From Nitratireductor sp. GISD-1A_MAKvit (GTDB lineage Bacteria; Pseudomonadota; Alphaproteobacteria; Rhizobiales; Rhizobiaceae): a stretch of DNA of 64,000 nucleotides. Below, one piece after another: positions 46,599 through 55,662 of this stretch; within the stretch, counting starts at the first letter, position 1, and the number at the start of each line of letters is the position of its first letter. The DNA is taken from assembly GCF_040819555.1 (NCBI RefSeq), contig NZ_CP161920.1, positions 1,797,001 to 1,861,000 of the forward strand, given 5' to 3'. A program made the translations under genes and the position numbers. Under the pieces are notes generated by a model that was not told the DNA's origin, did no database searches, and worked only from the letters and a program-made list of their open reading frames with translations.

Positions 46599-49058
46599 AT
46601 GTTGATGAACTTTCGCGCCCTGACAGTCTTTCTGTGCCTTGTTTTCCAGCTTGTTGCGGTGGTTCCTGCCGCCTCCCAGGGGGCTGAAAGCTTCCTGCAG
46701 AGCCAGCGCGAAAAGATATCCGAAATCGAAAGCACCGTAGGCCGGATGGAGAATGAGGTGGACGACCGTGCCACCGACGACGCGGAGCTTGTCCAGGTGC
46801 GGGTGGAGCTGGAGAAGCTGGCGCGTGAAATCTTCGATGCGAGCCTTGCGTTTCGGCCGCGCCTTTCAGAGATCAACACCCGGCTGGAACAGCTTGGCGA
46901 GCCGCGCAAGGATGGCGAACCTGCCGAACCGGTGGAGGTGACGCGCGAACGCACCCGGCTTCTGGATGAGAAGGCGCGTTTCAACGTCCTGATTGGCGAT
47001 GCCGAGCGTTTGACGGTACGGATCAACGGCATTGTCGATGAGATTGCCGAACGCAGGCGCGATCTTTTCACGCAGACGCTCTCACGTCGTTATGACATCT
47101 CTTCCGCATTGAGCGCGGACGTTGCCGTCGAGTTCACACAGGAGGTGGCGCGGGTCTACAATCGCACGTCAGCCTGGCTCGTTTTCGTATTCAGGTACCG
47201 GCTGGAAGCGCTTCTGCTCGCCACGGCGCTGGCCACCATTGCTGCGTTGACGCTGTTTCTCGGCGGGCGAAGGCTTTTTGGGGACTTCATCGAACCTGAC
47301 CCCACCGAAACGGATCCCACCTATCTCAGCCGGCTCTCGCTGGCGCTGTTCTCGACACTCGTTCCTTCGATGTCGATTGGCGTGTTTCTGGCATCAACAT
47401 ACTATTTTCTCGATTATTTCAGCCTGCTTCGCAGCGATATCGCTCCGCTGTTGTGGGCGCTGTTCTCCGTTATCATCCTGGTTTATTTCGTCTATCGTCT
47501 GGCACGCGCCATTCTTGCGCCGAGACGCCCCAACTGGCGCCTTTTGCCCGTTCGTTCGCAGGCCGCCCAGTGGCTGCTTTTGCTGGCCGTGTTTACTGCG
47601 GTTTCGACCGGTTTCGACTATTTCATGGACCAGGTTTATTCGCTGTTCGGTTCGCAGCTTTCGCTGACGGTGGCGACCAGTCTTGTGGCCACCGTGATCG
47701 TCGGGCTGCTCATCATTGCTATCGGCGGGGTGCGCCCGCTCGACGATGACGAGGGCAGGCCGAAGCAATGGCCGCTCAAATTTCGGTATCTTCTTTTTGT
47801 GCTGGGAGCGGCGATCATCGTCGCGGCAATGCTTGGCTATATCGGATTTGCGCGGTTCCTCTCGCAGCAGGCCGTGATCACGGGCGCGATTGTCTCGACA
47901 ATGTATATCGGTTTTCTGGCGGCTGGCGCCATCACCTCGGAAGGTGCCTTTGCCAATTCCTGGCTGGCGCGAAAGCTGGAACGCTTCTCCGCATTCGACG
48001 AAACGGCGCTCGACCAGCTGGGGCTGATCACCGGCATGCTGATCAACGTCATCGTCGTTCTGATAGGGGTGCCGCTTATCCTGCTGCAATGGGGGTTTCG
48101 CGGTGCGGATCTGACGGCCTGGGGGTACCGGATCGCCGGTACGATTCAGGTCGGATCGCTGTCTTTTTCCATCGTCGGTATCCTCACCGGGCTTCTGGTT
48201 TTCATCATTGGGTATTTCGCGACCCGATGGCTCCAGAGCTGGCTGGATGGAAAAGTCATGGCGCGAAGCCGCATGGATTCGGGCGTGCGCAACTCCATCC
48301 GTACGGGCGTCGGCTATGTGGGCCTTGTGATCGCCGGCCTTATCGGCGTCTCGGCAGCCGGTATCAACCTTTCCAATCTGGCGCTGGTTGCCGGTGCACT
48401 TTCGCTGGGCATCGGTTTTGGCCTGCAGAACATCGTTTCGAATTTCGTTTCCGGCCTGATCCTGCTTGCCGAGCGTCCGTTCAAGGCGGGCGACTGGATC
48501 GTCGCGGGTGGAGTGTCGGGCACTGTCAAGAAGATTTCGGTGCGAGCGACCGAGATCGAGACCTTCCAGCGTCAGTCTGTCATTCTGCCGAATTCGGAGC
48601 TTATCAATGCTGCCGTCGGCAACTGGACACACCGCAACACGCTCGGGCGCATGGAGATCCCGATCGGGGTGGCCTATGGCTCGGATGTGCGCCGCGTCCA
48701 TGAAATATTGCTGGAAATTGCCAGGGCGCATCCGTTGGTACTGAAAAACCCCGAACCTTTCGTGCTGTTTGCCGGATTTGGCGATTCTTCGCTCGATTTC
48801 GAGATACGCGTCTATCTTTCCGATATCCTCCTGCAACTGAACGTCCAGAACGACATCCGCTTTGCCATCGTGGATGCGTTCGAGAAGGAAGGGATCGAGA
48901 TTCCGTTTCCGCAGCGCGACATTCATGTTCGTTCAGGGCTGCTTACGCCGCAGGGAGCCGGCACGGAGCCGGTCGATGAAGATATCCCTGATCAGGATGA
49001 AGCGGAGCAGGCGGACGGAGCGAAGAGGCGCCGCCGCCGCAGGGTTGACCCGGAGTAG
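46599..49058 (+). CDS. Large mechanosensitive ion channel, MscS family with DUF3772 domain
   Basis: The 819-aa protein is an MscK/MscM-like large MscS channel. A signal peptide (about residues 1-24, ending ASQG) is followed by a coiled periplasmic DUF3772 domain of about 170 residues. About ten transmembrane helices follow, including the pore helix LVAGALSLGIGFGLQNIVSNFVSGLILLAERPFKAGDW. The cytosolic MscS beta domain includes ATEIETFQRQSVILPNSELIN. The C-terminus is acidic and then Arg-rich. It would open upon hypo-osmotic shock. ATG 46599 is followed by a second ATG two codons later. It is divergent from soxB, whose substrate pathway concerns osmoprotectants. Confidence 0.93.
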   Translation: MLMNFRALTVFLCLVFQLVAVVPAASQGAESFLQSQREKISEIESTVGRMENEVDDRATDDAELVQVRVELEKLAREIFDASLAFRPRLSEINTRLEQLGEPRKDGEPAEPVEVTRERTRLLDEKARFNVLIGDAERLTVRINGIVDEIAERRRDLFTQTLSRRYDISSALSADVAVEFTQEVARVYNRTSAWLVFVFRYRLEALLLATALATIAALTLFLGGRRLFGDFIEPDPTETDPTYLSRLSLALFSTLVPSMSIGVFLASTYYFLDYFSLLRSDIAPLLWALFSVIILVYFVYRLARAILAPRRPNWRLLPVRSQAAQWLLLLAVFTAVSTGFDYFMDQVYSLFGSQLSLTVATSLVATVIVGLLIIAIGGVRPLDDDEGRPKQWPLKFRYLLFVLGAAIIVAAMLGYIGFARFLSQQAVITGAIVSTMYIGFLAAGAITSEGAFANSWLARKLERFSAFDETALDQLGLITGMLINVIVVLIGVPLILLQWGFRGADLTAWGYRIAGTIQVGSLSFSIVGILTGLLVFIIGYFATRWLQSWLDGKVMARSRMDSGVRNSIRTGVGYVGLVIAGLIGVSAAGINLSNLALVAGALSLGIGFGLQNIVSNFVSGLILLAERPFKAGDWIVAGGVSGTVKKISVRATEIETFQRQSVILPNSELINAAVGNWTHRNTLGRMEIPIGVAYGSDVRRVHEILLEIARAHPLVLKNPEPFVLFAGFGDSSLDFEIRVYLSDILLQLNVQNDIRFAIVDAFEKEGIEIPFPQRDIHVRSGLLTPQGAGTEPVDEDIPDQDEAEQADGAKRRRRRRVDPE

Positions 49059-49163
49059 CCGATTGCTCTTCCGACGCCGTTCAGTTGGCGTTCAGATTGA
49101 AATATCTATAAAGCTTTCAGAAAAGGCCGAGAGCCTCAACCGCTACAGGGGCGAGACAAACCG

Positions 49164-49436
49164 ATGAAAACCATGAAGACATTCGTTCTTGCAGCCTTGA
49201 TCCTGCCAGCCGCTGCGCATCCTGCTTTTACGGCCAGTGTCGTCAACCGGGACAGCGAACCCAGAACGCTCATCGTGACCGAGGGTGGTTCGCAAACCGA
49301 GGTGGTTGTGGGCGTTGGCGAGACGCTTGAATTCTGCTCCGCCGGATGTTTCGTGACAATGCCGAATGGCGACCGCGAGGTGCTGACCGGTTCGGAAACG
49401 GTTGAAATTTCCGAAGGGCGCGGTCGCGTCCGGTAA
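49164..49436 (+). CDS. Small exported protein, conserved hypothetical
   Basis: The 90-aa protein begins with a signal peptide (about residues 1-23, ending AFTA). The mature part is about 66 residues of likely beta structure, with two nearby cysteines in FCSAGCFV that may form a disulfide or bind metal. I do not recognise a named family, but short exported proteins of this shape are common in rhizobia. A terminator follows 53 bp after the stop. No neighbour suggests a role. Confidence 0.75.
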   Translation: MKTMKTFVLAALILPAAAHPAFTASVVNRDSEPRTLIVTEGGSQTEVVVGVGETLEFCSAGCFVTMPNGDREVLTGSETVEISEGRGRVR

Positions 49437-49488
49437 CTTCCAGCTCTCCCACCGCCGGCTTGAGGCTGGCCTGAGGATTGCAAGAAAT

Positions 49489-49519
49489 ACCTTCGGCAAG
49501 CGATTGCCGAAGGTTTTTT
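49489..49519 (+). terminator. Rho-independent terminator after the small exported protein
   Basis: ACCTTCGGCAA (49489-49499), loop GCGA and TTGCCGAAGGT (49504-49514) form a perfect 11-bp stem. A six-T run (49514-49519) follows. Confidence 0.92.
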
Positions 49520-49679
49520 GTTTGTGCCCGGCAGTAATCCGGCGAATTCCCTTAGGGAAACCTTAAGCCTGTTTCCGAAATCTTCTTGTGCAATCTCCCT
49601 GTATGTCTGGTGCTTCAGAATTTGGAAGCTCCTTTGGCGTAAGGCCGGTTGACGAACGATCTTGTTTTTGGGGGCTCTT

Positions 49680-51113
49680 ATGGACGCGCGATCAGAACGC
49701 AATGCAGTGCCTTTGGCTGTCGATCTCGATGGCACGCTGATCGCGACCGATCTATTGTGGGAGAGCCTCTTCCTTTTGCTGCGCAGAAAGCCGCTGTGCC
49801 TCTTCCTTCTTCCCTTCTGGCTGGCGGGTGGAAAGGCTCGACTGAAATGCGAGATCGCCTCACGCATCGAACTTGACGCCGCAGGACTGCCTTATCGTCA
49901 GGATCTTCTGGCACAGCTTCGCAAGGACAGGGCGGAAGGACGGCGCATTGTGCTTGCGACGGCTTCGCCCAAGAAGTTCGCTGATGCGATTGCTGCGCAT
50001 CTTGGGGTGTTCGATGAGGTGATTTCGACCGAACCGGGGCGAAACATGGCCTCCGGCATGAAGCGGGATGCCCTCGTGGCAGCCTATGGCGATGGTGGTT
50101 TTGACTATGCGGGAAACAGCCGTGCCGACGTGGCGGTCTTCGATGCGGCGCGCAGTGCCATGGTCGTCGCACCCGATCGTGCGGCTGCGCGCTGGCACGC
50201 AGCCAACGGGGGAGAGCTTCTGGAAGCGACGAAGCCCACCTTCAAGACCTATGTGAAAATGCTGAGGGTGCATCAATGGCTGAAAAACAGCCTGATCTTC
50301 GTGCCCATGATCCTCAGCCACGAGTATTTCAATGGAGAACTGCTGACGCTTGGAATACTTGCCTTCATTGCCTTCAGCACGGCAGCTTCGGCCATCTACA
50401 TATTGAACGATTTCTTCGATCTAGGACTGGATCGCCGGCACCCGACGAAGAAAAACAGGCCGTTTGCGAGCGGCGTTCTTTCGATTCCGTTCGGGCTTTT
50501 CGCGATGATCGGCCTGTTGGCCATCAGCGCCGTGACAGCGCTCTTTCTGCCGCCGCTTTTCGGGCTCGTTCTTTTCGCCTATCTGATTGCAACCACCGCC
50601 TACTCCCTTTCGCTCAAGCGCATGCTTCTGATCGACGTTCTGACGCTGGCGGGGCTCTATACGCTGCGCATTCTCGCAGGTAGCGCTGCGACGACCATCG
50701 GGGTGTCGTTCTGGCTACTGGCGTTTTCGGTGTTCTTCTTCCTGTCCCTCGCCCTGGTCAAACGCTTTGTGGAGCTTCGTTCCACCGAACTGCCAGCGGG
50801 CGAACGGATCGCGGGGCGCGGCTATCGCACTGAAGACCAGGACGTGGTCGCTCAGGCCGGGATGGCCTCGGCCTTCTCTTCCGCGATGGTTCTGGCCCTG
50901 TATATCGAGAGCAGCGCGGTGCGTGAACTTTACGAAAAGCCATGGCTGATCTGGCCGTTGTGTCCGATCGTGCTCTACATCACGATCCGCATGTGGATCC
51001 TCGCCCGGCGTGATGAAATGCACGACGATCCGATCGTCTTCATCATCAGCGACTGGCGCAGCCAGCTTTTCGGACTCCTCGGTGCGGTGCTCCTCTTTTC
51101 GGCGGGGCTTTGA
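49680..51113 (+). CDS. HAD phosphatase-UbiA prenyltransferase fusion (decaprenyl-phosphate phosphoribosyltransferase-like)
   Basis: The 477-aa protein joins two domains. Residues 1-200 are a HAD-type phosphatase: DLDGT (Asp15 and Asp17) and, later, FDYAGNSRADVAVF. Residues 205-477 are a UbiA-family enzyme with about eight transmembrane helices and the motif NDFFDLGLDRRHPTKKNRPFASG (starts at Asn243). That motif closely matches the mycobacterial 5-phosphoribosyl-1-diphosphate:decaprenyl-phosphate transferase (Rv3806c). The fusion could transfer phosphoribose to a lipid phosphate and then remove the 5-phosphate. The product would feed the DprE1-like oxidase encoded three bases downstream. ATG 49680 follows a G-rich site. 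The function is inferred, but the motif match is strong. Confidence 0.85.
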   Translation: MDARSERNAVPLAVDLDGTLIATDLLWESLFLLLRRKPLCLFLLPFWLAGGKARLKCEIASRIELDAAGLPYRQDLLAQLRKDRAEGRRIVLATASPKKFADAIAAHLGVFDEVISTEPGRNMASGMKRDALVAAYGDGGFDYAGNSRADVAVFDAARSAMVVAPDRAAARWHAANGGELLEATKPTFKTYVKMLRVHQWLKNSLIFVPMILSHEYFNGELLTLGILAFIAFSTAASAIYILNDFFDLGLDRRHPTKKNRPFASGVLSIPFGLFAMIGLLAISAVTALFLPPLFGLVLFAYLIATTAYSLSLKRMLLIDVLTLAGLYTLRILAGSAATTIGVSFWLLAFSVFFFLSLALVKRFVELRSTELPAGERIAGRGYRTEDQDVVAQAGMASAFSSAMVLALYIESSAVRELYEKPWLIWPLCPIVLYITIRMWILARRDEMHDDPIVFIISDWRSQLFGLLGAVLLFSAGL

Positions 51114-51116
51114 TGC

Positions 51117-52466
51117 ATGGCTGACTATTCGGCATTCGGGCTGGTCCGCAAAACCCGTGCGCAGGTTGTCGGTGCGCAGGACGCTGTCGAGCGTCTTCGC
51201 GCAGGGACGGGGCTGCCGTCGTCAATGCTGCCTTTTGGCAATGGGCGTTCCTATGGCGACACATGCCTGAACGATGAAGGCGTTCTGATCGACATGCGCT
51301 CCATGAACCGTGTGCTGGCATTCGATCCCGAGAGCGGACTGTTGACGGCCGAGGCCGGCCTCATGTTGTCGGATCTGATTGCTCATGTCGGGCCGAAGGG
51401 CTGGTTTCCCGCAGTGGTGCCTGGAACACGGTTCGTCACGCTGGGCGGAGCGATCGCCAATGACGTGCATGGCAAAAACCATCACCGGAGGGGTACTTTT
51501 GGCTGCCATGTGGTTTCCTTCACGCTGCTGCGCTCCGATGGCGAGACGCGCCGCTGCAGTGAAGAGGAGAATGCGGAACTGTTTCGCGCGACCATTGGCG
51601 GCATGGGCCTGACAGGCATGATTCTTGAGGCGACGGTCCGGTTGATGAAGGTCGCCTCCGTTGATGTGAACGAGCAGGTGCGTGGCTTTTCCGGGCTCGA
51701 CGAATATTTCGATCTGGCTGAGGATGCCGATGCCGAAAACGAATACGCCGTGGCCTGGCTTGATCAGCTTGCTTCGGGCGCAGGCGCGGGCAGGGGGTTC
51801 CTGCTGACGGCGAACCATGCCGAAGACGGACCCGTATATGTTGCTCCGACCAGGCGCCGCCTCACGGTTCCGTTCAGGCCACCGGTCAATCTCCTCAATC
51901 GCTGGTCCCTGACGCTGTTCAATCGTGCGTTCGCGTGGAGCAAGGCGCGGACGCAGGGTGTTCGCCGGTCCTCGTTTGAAAGCTATTTCTTCCCGCTCGA
52001 TGCGGTCGGTCACTGGAACAGGCTTTACGGTCCCCGTGGGCTGCTGCAGCACCAGTGCGTGGTGCCGTTCGAGGCAGCGCGCGAGACGATCCCGGCCATG
52101 CTTGCGGCAGCACGCGAGGCAGGACAGGCGTCGTTCCTCACGGTGCTGAAGCGCTTCGGCGATGTTGCCTCACCCGGCATTCTTTCGTTTCCGAGGCCCG
52201 GCTATACGCTGACGCTCGATTTTTCCAATTCAGGTGCGGCCACGCATGGACTGTTCGAGCGCCTCGACCGGATGACGGTGGAGGCCGGCGGTGCGGTTAA
52301 TCCTTACAAGGATGCCCGTATGGGGGCGGCCCTTTTCGAAGCGTCCTTTCCATGCTGGCGCGATCTCGAAGCCAAGCGTGACCCGGCTTTCCTCTCAGAC
52401 TTCTGGCGGCGCACCGCGCAGCAGCTTCCGGCCACGGCCGCAGGAGGGCGCGATGCCGCCGAATGA
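51117..52466 (+). CDS. DprE1-like FAD-dependent oxidase (decaprenylphosphoryl-ribose oxidase family)
   Basis: The 449-aa protein is a VAO-type flavoprotein. The FAD-binding part includes MLPFGNGRSYGDTCLN, VPGTRFVTLGGAIANDVHGKNHHRRGTFGCHV and FRATIGGMGLTGMILEATV, patterns shared with mycobacterial DprE1. DprE1 oxidises decaprenylphosphoryl-ribose at C2 on the way to the arabinose donor. The strand equivalent to the benzothiazinone-target region reads PGYTLTLDFS; if I align it correctly, a Thr takes the place of the drug-reactive Cys. It is three bases downstream of the HAD-UbiA gene and so functionally linked. Similar genes in rhizobia are linked to D-arabinose-containing products. Confidence 0.85.
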   Translation: MADYSAFGLVRKTRAQVVGAQDAVERLRAGTGLPSSMLPFGNGRSYGDTCLNDEGVLIDMRSMNRVLAFDPESGLLTAEAGLMLSDLIAHVGPKGWFPAVVPGTRFVTLGGAIANDVHGKNHHRRGTFGCHVVSFTLLRSDGETRRCSEEENAELFRATIGGMGLTGMILEATVRLMKVASVDVNEQVRGFSGLDEYFDLAEDADAENEYAVAWLDQLASGAGAGRGFLLTANHAEDGPVYVAPTRRRLTVPFRPPVNLLNRWSLTLFNRAFAWSKARTQGVRRSSFESYFFPLDAVGHWNRLYGPRGLLQHQCVVPFEAARETIPAMLAAAREAGQASFLTVLKRFGDVASPGILSFPRPGYTLTLDFSNSGAATHGLFERLDRMTVEAGGAVNPYKDARMGAALFEASFPCWRDLEAKRDPAFLSDFWRRTAQQLPATAAGGRDAAE

Positions 52467-52577
52467 ACGATCACGATCCGGCGACAAGCCGGTACTTCAC
52501 GCAATGGATGCAATTTGTCTCAGGCGCTTCACCTTTTGTTTGCATGCTGGCGCTAGGACGGACAAGGGCGGGAAACG

Positions 52578-53015
52578 ATGAAATACATACCCTTCATACT
52601 CTTTACGGTGATGACCAACGCTGCGGCGCAGCTCATGCTGAAACACGGCATGATGACGCTTGGCGAATTGAGCTTTGCCGGAGCCAATCCGATCCTGAAG
52701 ATCCTTCAGATCGTCTTTAGTCCATGGGTGTTTGCAGGGCTGTGCGTTTTCGTCATTTCCATGGCCTCGCACCTCTACGTGCTTTCGAAGGTCGATCTGT
52801 CCTTCGCCTATCCGTTTTTGAGCCTTGCCTATGTGGCGGTCGCGGTGTTCGCCTATCTGCTCTTCAAGGAAGACCTGAACACCTATCGCATCGCCGGCAT
52901 TGCGCTGATCTGCGTTGGCACAGCGCTGATCGCGCAGAGCGGCCGCGAGATGCCCGAAGAACAGGCAGCGCTCGGCAAAGACAAACCTCAGTCCGAAAGG
53001 TCGATGATTCAATGA
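52578..53015 (+). CDS. EamA/SMR-like small membrane transporter, putative lipid-sugar flippase
   Basis: The 145-aa protein has four transmembrane helices of the small-multidrug-resistance/EamA type, starting MKYIPFILFTVMTNAAAQLMLKHG and ending GIALICVGTALIAQSG. Its size and position suggest an ArnE/ArnF-like role, moving an undecaprenyl- or decaprenyl-linked pentose across the inner membrane. That function is inferred from context. A hydrophilic tail of about 25 residues follows the last helix. The stop overlaps the next gene start by four bases (ATGA), so it is in the same operon as the epimerase. A 111-bp gap separates it from the DprE1-like gene. Confidence 0.8.
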   Translation: MKYIPFILFTVMTNAAAQLMLKHGMMTLGELSFAGANPILKILQIVFSPWVFAGLCVFVISMASHLYVLSKVDLSFAYPFLSLAYVAVAVFAYLLFKEDLNTYRIAGIALICVGTALIAQSGREMPEEQAALGKDKPQSERSMIQ

Positions 53016-54019
53016 GACATATCATTTTTGGCGGTGACGGCTTTGTCGGCCGTCATCTGGCACCCAAGCTCGTGGCCGATGGCGAAGAGGTGATCGTCGC
53101 CGACATCGTGAAGAGCGAGCTGCCGCATTATGGTCAGGTGGCGTTTGTCCATTGCGATGTGACCGACCCGGCCTCGATCGAGGCATTGGGGATGAAAGCC
53201 GACGACATGGTCTACAACCTGTCGGCCAAGATGCTGTCGCCGATCCAGGTGCGCGCCAAGCGGCATGATTTTTTCTATCCGGTGAACTATCACGGCACCG
53301 TCAACATCATCGAGGCGATGGACAAGGCGGGCGCGAAAAATCTCGTCCACTTTACCACCGACATGATCTACGGCCACACCGTCACCTATCCGATGACGGA
53401 GGATCACCCGGTTTCGCCGCTCGGCGAATATGGCCAGTCCAAGCTCGACACCGAAGTGCTGGCAGCCGAATGGCGCAAGCGCGGCATGAACATTTCGCTG
53501 TTCCGCCCGCGCCTCATCATCGGGCCGGGACGTCTGGGCATTCTGGAAAAGCTCTTCAAGCTGGTCGACATGAACCTGCCGGTGCCGATGATCGGTGCAG
53601 GCAAGAACCCCTATCAGTTCATCTCCGTGTTCGACTGCGCGGAAGCCGCGCGTCTTGCGTGGAAGGCGGGTGTGCCGAACGAAGCCTACAATCTCGGCTC
53701 GATCAACCCGCCGCCGGTGCGCAAGCTGCTTGGCGATCTGGTGAAGCATGCAGGCTCGAAATCGCTGCTTTTGCCCACGCCGGGCTGGGCCGTGAAGCGC
53801 ACTCTGGATCTTCTGGACTGGATGAACATGCCACTCATGGATCCGGAGCAGTATCTGATCGCCGACGAGATGTGCGTGCTCGACGTTTCCAAGGGCGAGC
53901 GCGACCTCGGCTGGGTGCCGCAATACAATGACGGCGACATGCTGATCGCCGCCTATGACGAATATCGTGCCAAGAAATCCGGGCAGGCCGTTGGCGCCAG
54001 CCAGGTTCCGGCCGAATAG
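53012..54019 (+). CDS. NAD-dependent epimerase/dehydratase (extended SDR)
   Basis: The 335-aa protein has the extended-SDR pattern: GGDGFVGRH (residues 7-15) binds NAD(P), and the YxxxK pair is YGQSK (Tyr140, Lys144), preceded by FTTDMIYGHT. A substrate domain follows, with FRPRLIIGPGRLGILEKLF. Such enzymes epimerise or reduce nucleotide or lipid-linked sugars. In mycobacteria DprE2 completes the conversion by reducing the keto intermediate, but DprE2 is a shorter classical SDR, so equivalence is uncertain. The start overlaps the transporter stop by four bases. The aminotransferase gene starts 11 bp downstream. Confidence 0.87.
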   Translation: MRHIIFGGDGFVGRHLAPKLVADGEEVIVADIVKSELPHYGQVAFVHCDVTDPASIEALGMKADDMVYNLSAKMLSPIQVRAKRHDFFYPVNYHGTVNIIEAMDKAGAKNLVHFTTDMIYGHTVTYPMTEDHPVSPLGEYGQSKLDTEVLAAEWRKRGMNISLFRPRLIIGPGRLGILEKLFKLVDMNLPVPMIGAGKNPYQFISVFDCAEAARLAWKAGVPNEAYNLGSINPPPVRKLLGDLVKHAGSKSLLLPTPGWAVKRTLDLLDWMNMPLMDPEQYLIADEMCVLDVSKGERDLGWVPQYNDGDMLIAAYDEYRAKKSGQAVGASQVPAE

Positions 54020-54030
54020 GGGAGGTCGCC

Positions 54031-55504
54031 ATGACCGTCGTGACAAAGACTGAAACAGAAGGGGCAAGGCCCGTGATGGACGCACCTGACCTTGCACCCA
54101 AGGCAATCGTGAAGCCCGATCTTCTCACCGTGGAAGATGCCAAGGGATTGAGCGTGGAGAAGATGACCGACCTGTTCAAGGCGCATCTGAACCCCGGTCA
54201 GCTTCATTTCATGAAGCTGCTTGGCTTCCACAAGATCAAGATCGAGAGCGCGGAGGGAATGTATTACATCGACCAGAACGGTCGAAAGATCCTCGATTTC
54301 TTCGGCGGTTTCGGTTCGCTCGCCTTTGGCCACAATCATCCGCGCATTCTCGAGGCGCGCAAGAAATTCCAGGATGAGAAGCGCCACGAGATCGCCATCG
54401 CCTTCATGTCGCAATACGCGACGGCACTGGCGGCCAATCTGGCCGCCTGCTCGCCGGGCGAGCTCGACATGGTGTTTCTTGGCTCATCGGGCTCCGAGGC
54501 GATGGAATCGGCCATCAAGCTTGCCGAGCGCGCGGCCGGACCCAAACGTCCGAAGGTCGTCTATGCGGAAAATTCCTTCCATGGCAAGACCAAGGGCGTG
54601 CTCACCATCACAGATGGCAATCTCTACCGTGCCGAGTTCCGCCTGACGGACAACACGGTGCGTGTGCCTTTCGGCGATATCGACGCCATCGAAACGGCTT
54701 TCCGCACCGATCCGGAAATTGGCGCAATCGTTCTTGAAACGGTGCAGGGCGGCGGCGGCATCAACGAGGCGCCACGTGAATTCTGGCAGAAACTGCGCCA
54801 GCTCTGCGACCAGTATGGTGTGATCTGGGTGGCCGACGAGGTTCAGTGCGGCTATGGGCGCACGGGCCGGTTCTACGCGTTTGAACATTATGACGTGGTG
54901 CCGGACATTACCGCGCTCGCGAAGTCGCTGGGGGGCCGGCAAGGCGGCCATGGCGGCGATGATTGCCAAGCGTGAGATTTACATGAAGGCCTACGGCACG
55001 CCGAAGACGGCGATGATCCATGCCATGGCCACGTTTGGCGGCATCGGTGAGGCCTGTGCCACGGCCATCGAGGGCACCAATGTGCTCTATGACGAGGCGC
55101 TGATGGAGAATGCCGAAAGCACCGGGGCCTATCTGGTCGAGCGGCTCAACGCGCTGAAGGACAAGTATCCGCGCATCATCAAGGACATTCGCGGTCGTGG
55201 CTGCATGGTCGGGCTCGAATTCCACGATTTCTCGCAGACGCTGCCGGCGGTTCTGCGCCCGGTGGTGGGCGTGCTGGACGAGAAGCTGAAAGGCTCGCTC
55301 TCGGGCTTCGTGGGTGCTCTCCTTCTGCGAGACTACGATGTGCTGGTGGCCTTTACCGAGTACAACCGCAATGTCATCCGGCTTCTGCCGCCGCTCATCA
55401 TGCAGAAGGAGCACGTGGACCAGCTGGTGGATTCGCTCGACGCGCTGCTTGGCCGCGGTGTCGTTTCCATCGTGAAGGATTTCGTCAAAAGCCAGGTGAA
55501 GTAA
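54031..55504 (+). pseudogene. Class III PLP aminotransferase, frameshifted
   Basis: The N-terminal part has a class III layout: FFGGFGSLAFGHNHPRILEA, VFLGSSGSEAMESAIKLAERAAG, FHGKTKGVLTIT and VWVADEVQCGYGRTG-like IWVADEVQCGYGRTGRFYAF. The pyridoxal lysine is in DITALAKSLG. Right after it, the frame changes. Removing one G from the six-G run at 54930-54935 continues as GAGKAAMAAMIAKREIYMKAYGTPKTAMIHAMATFGG, and the protein ends at 490 aa. A sequencing error is likely. The substrate is unknown; membership in this operon suggests an amino group is added to a sugar or lipid intermediate. A clear ribosome site (GGGGAGG) precedes the ATG. Confidence 0.85.
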
Positions 55505-55586
55505 GCCCCTGCATCTGACAGGATGAGTCAGGGATGCCTTTCAAGGCTCTGAAAAGTTTAGGAATAGCGCCTCTCGCGCGACAACT

Positions 55587-55614
55587 GGCCGGGCTTGTCC
55601 CGGCCTTCTTTTTT
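55587..55614 (+). terminator. Rho-independent terminator of the lipid-pentose operon
   Basis: GGCCGGG (55587-55593), loop CTTGT and CCCGGCC (55599-55605) form a perfect stem followed by TTCTTTTTT. It lies 83 bp after the aminotransferase stop, between convergent genes. Confidence 0.88.
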
Positions 55615-55662
55615 GGCCTGCAATGACGCGGGCGGATGAAGGGCTTTGCCCGACGCCGATGC

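Noticed and set aside
47394..48926. Reverse-strand open frame (510 codons) inside the MscS gene
   Set aside because: It is antisense to the transmembrane domain of the channel, and the product is a charge-rich mixture with no family resemblance.
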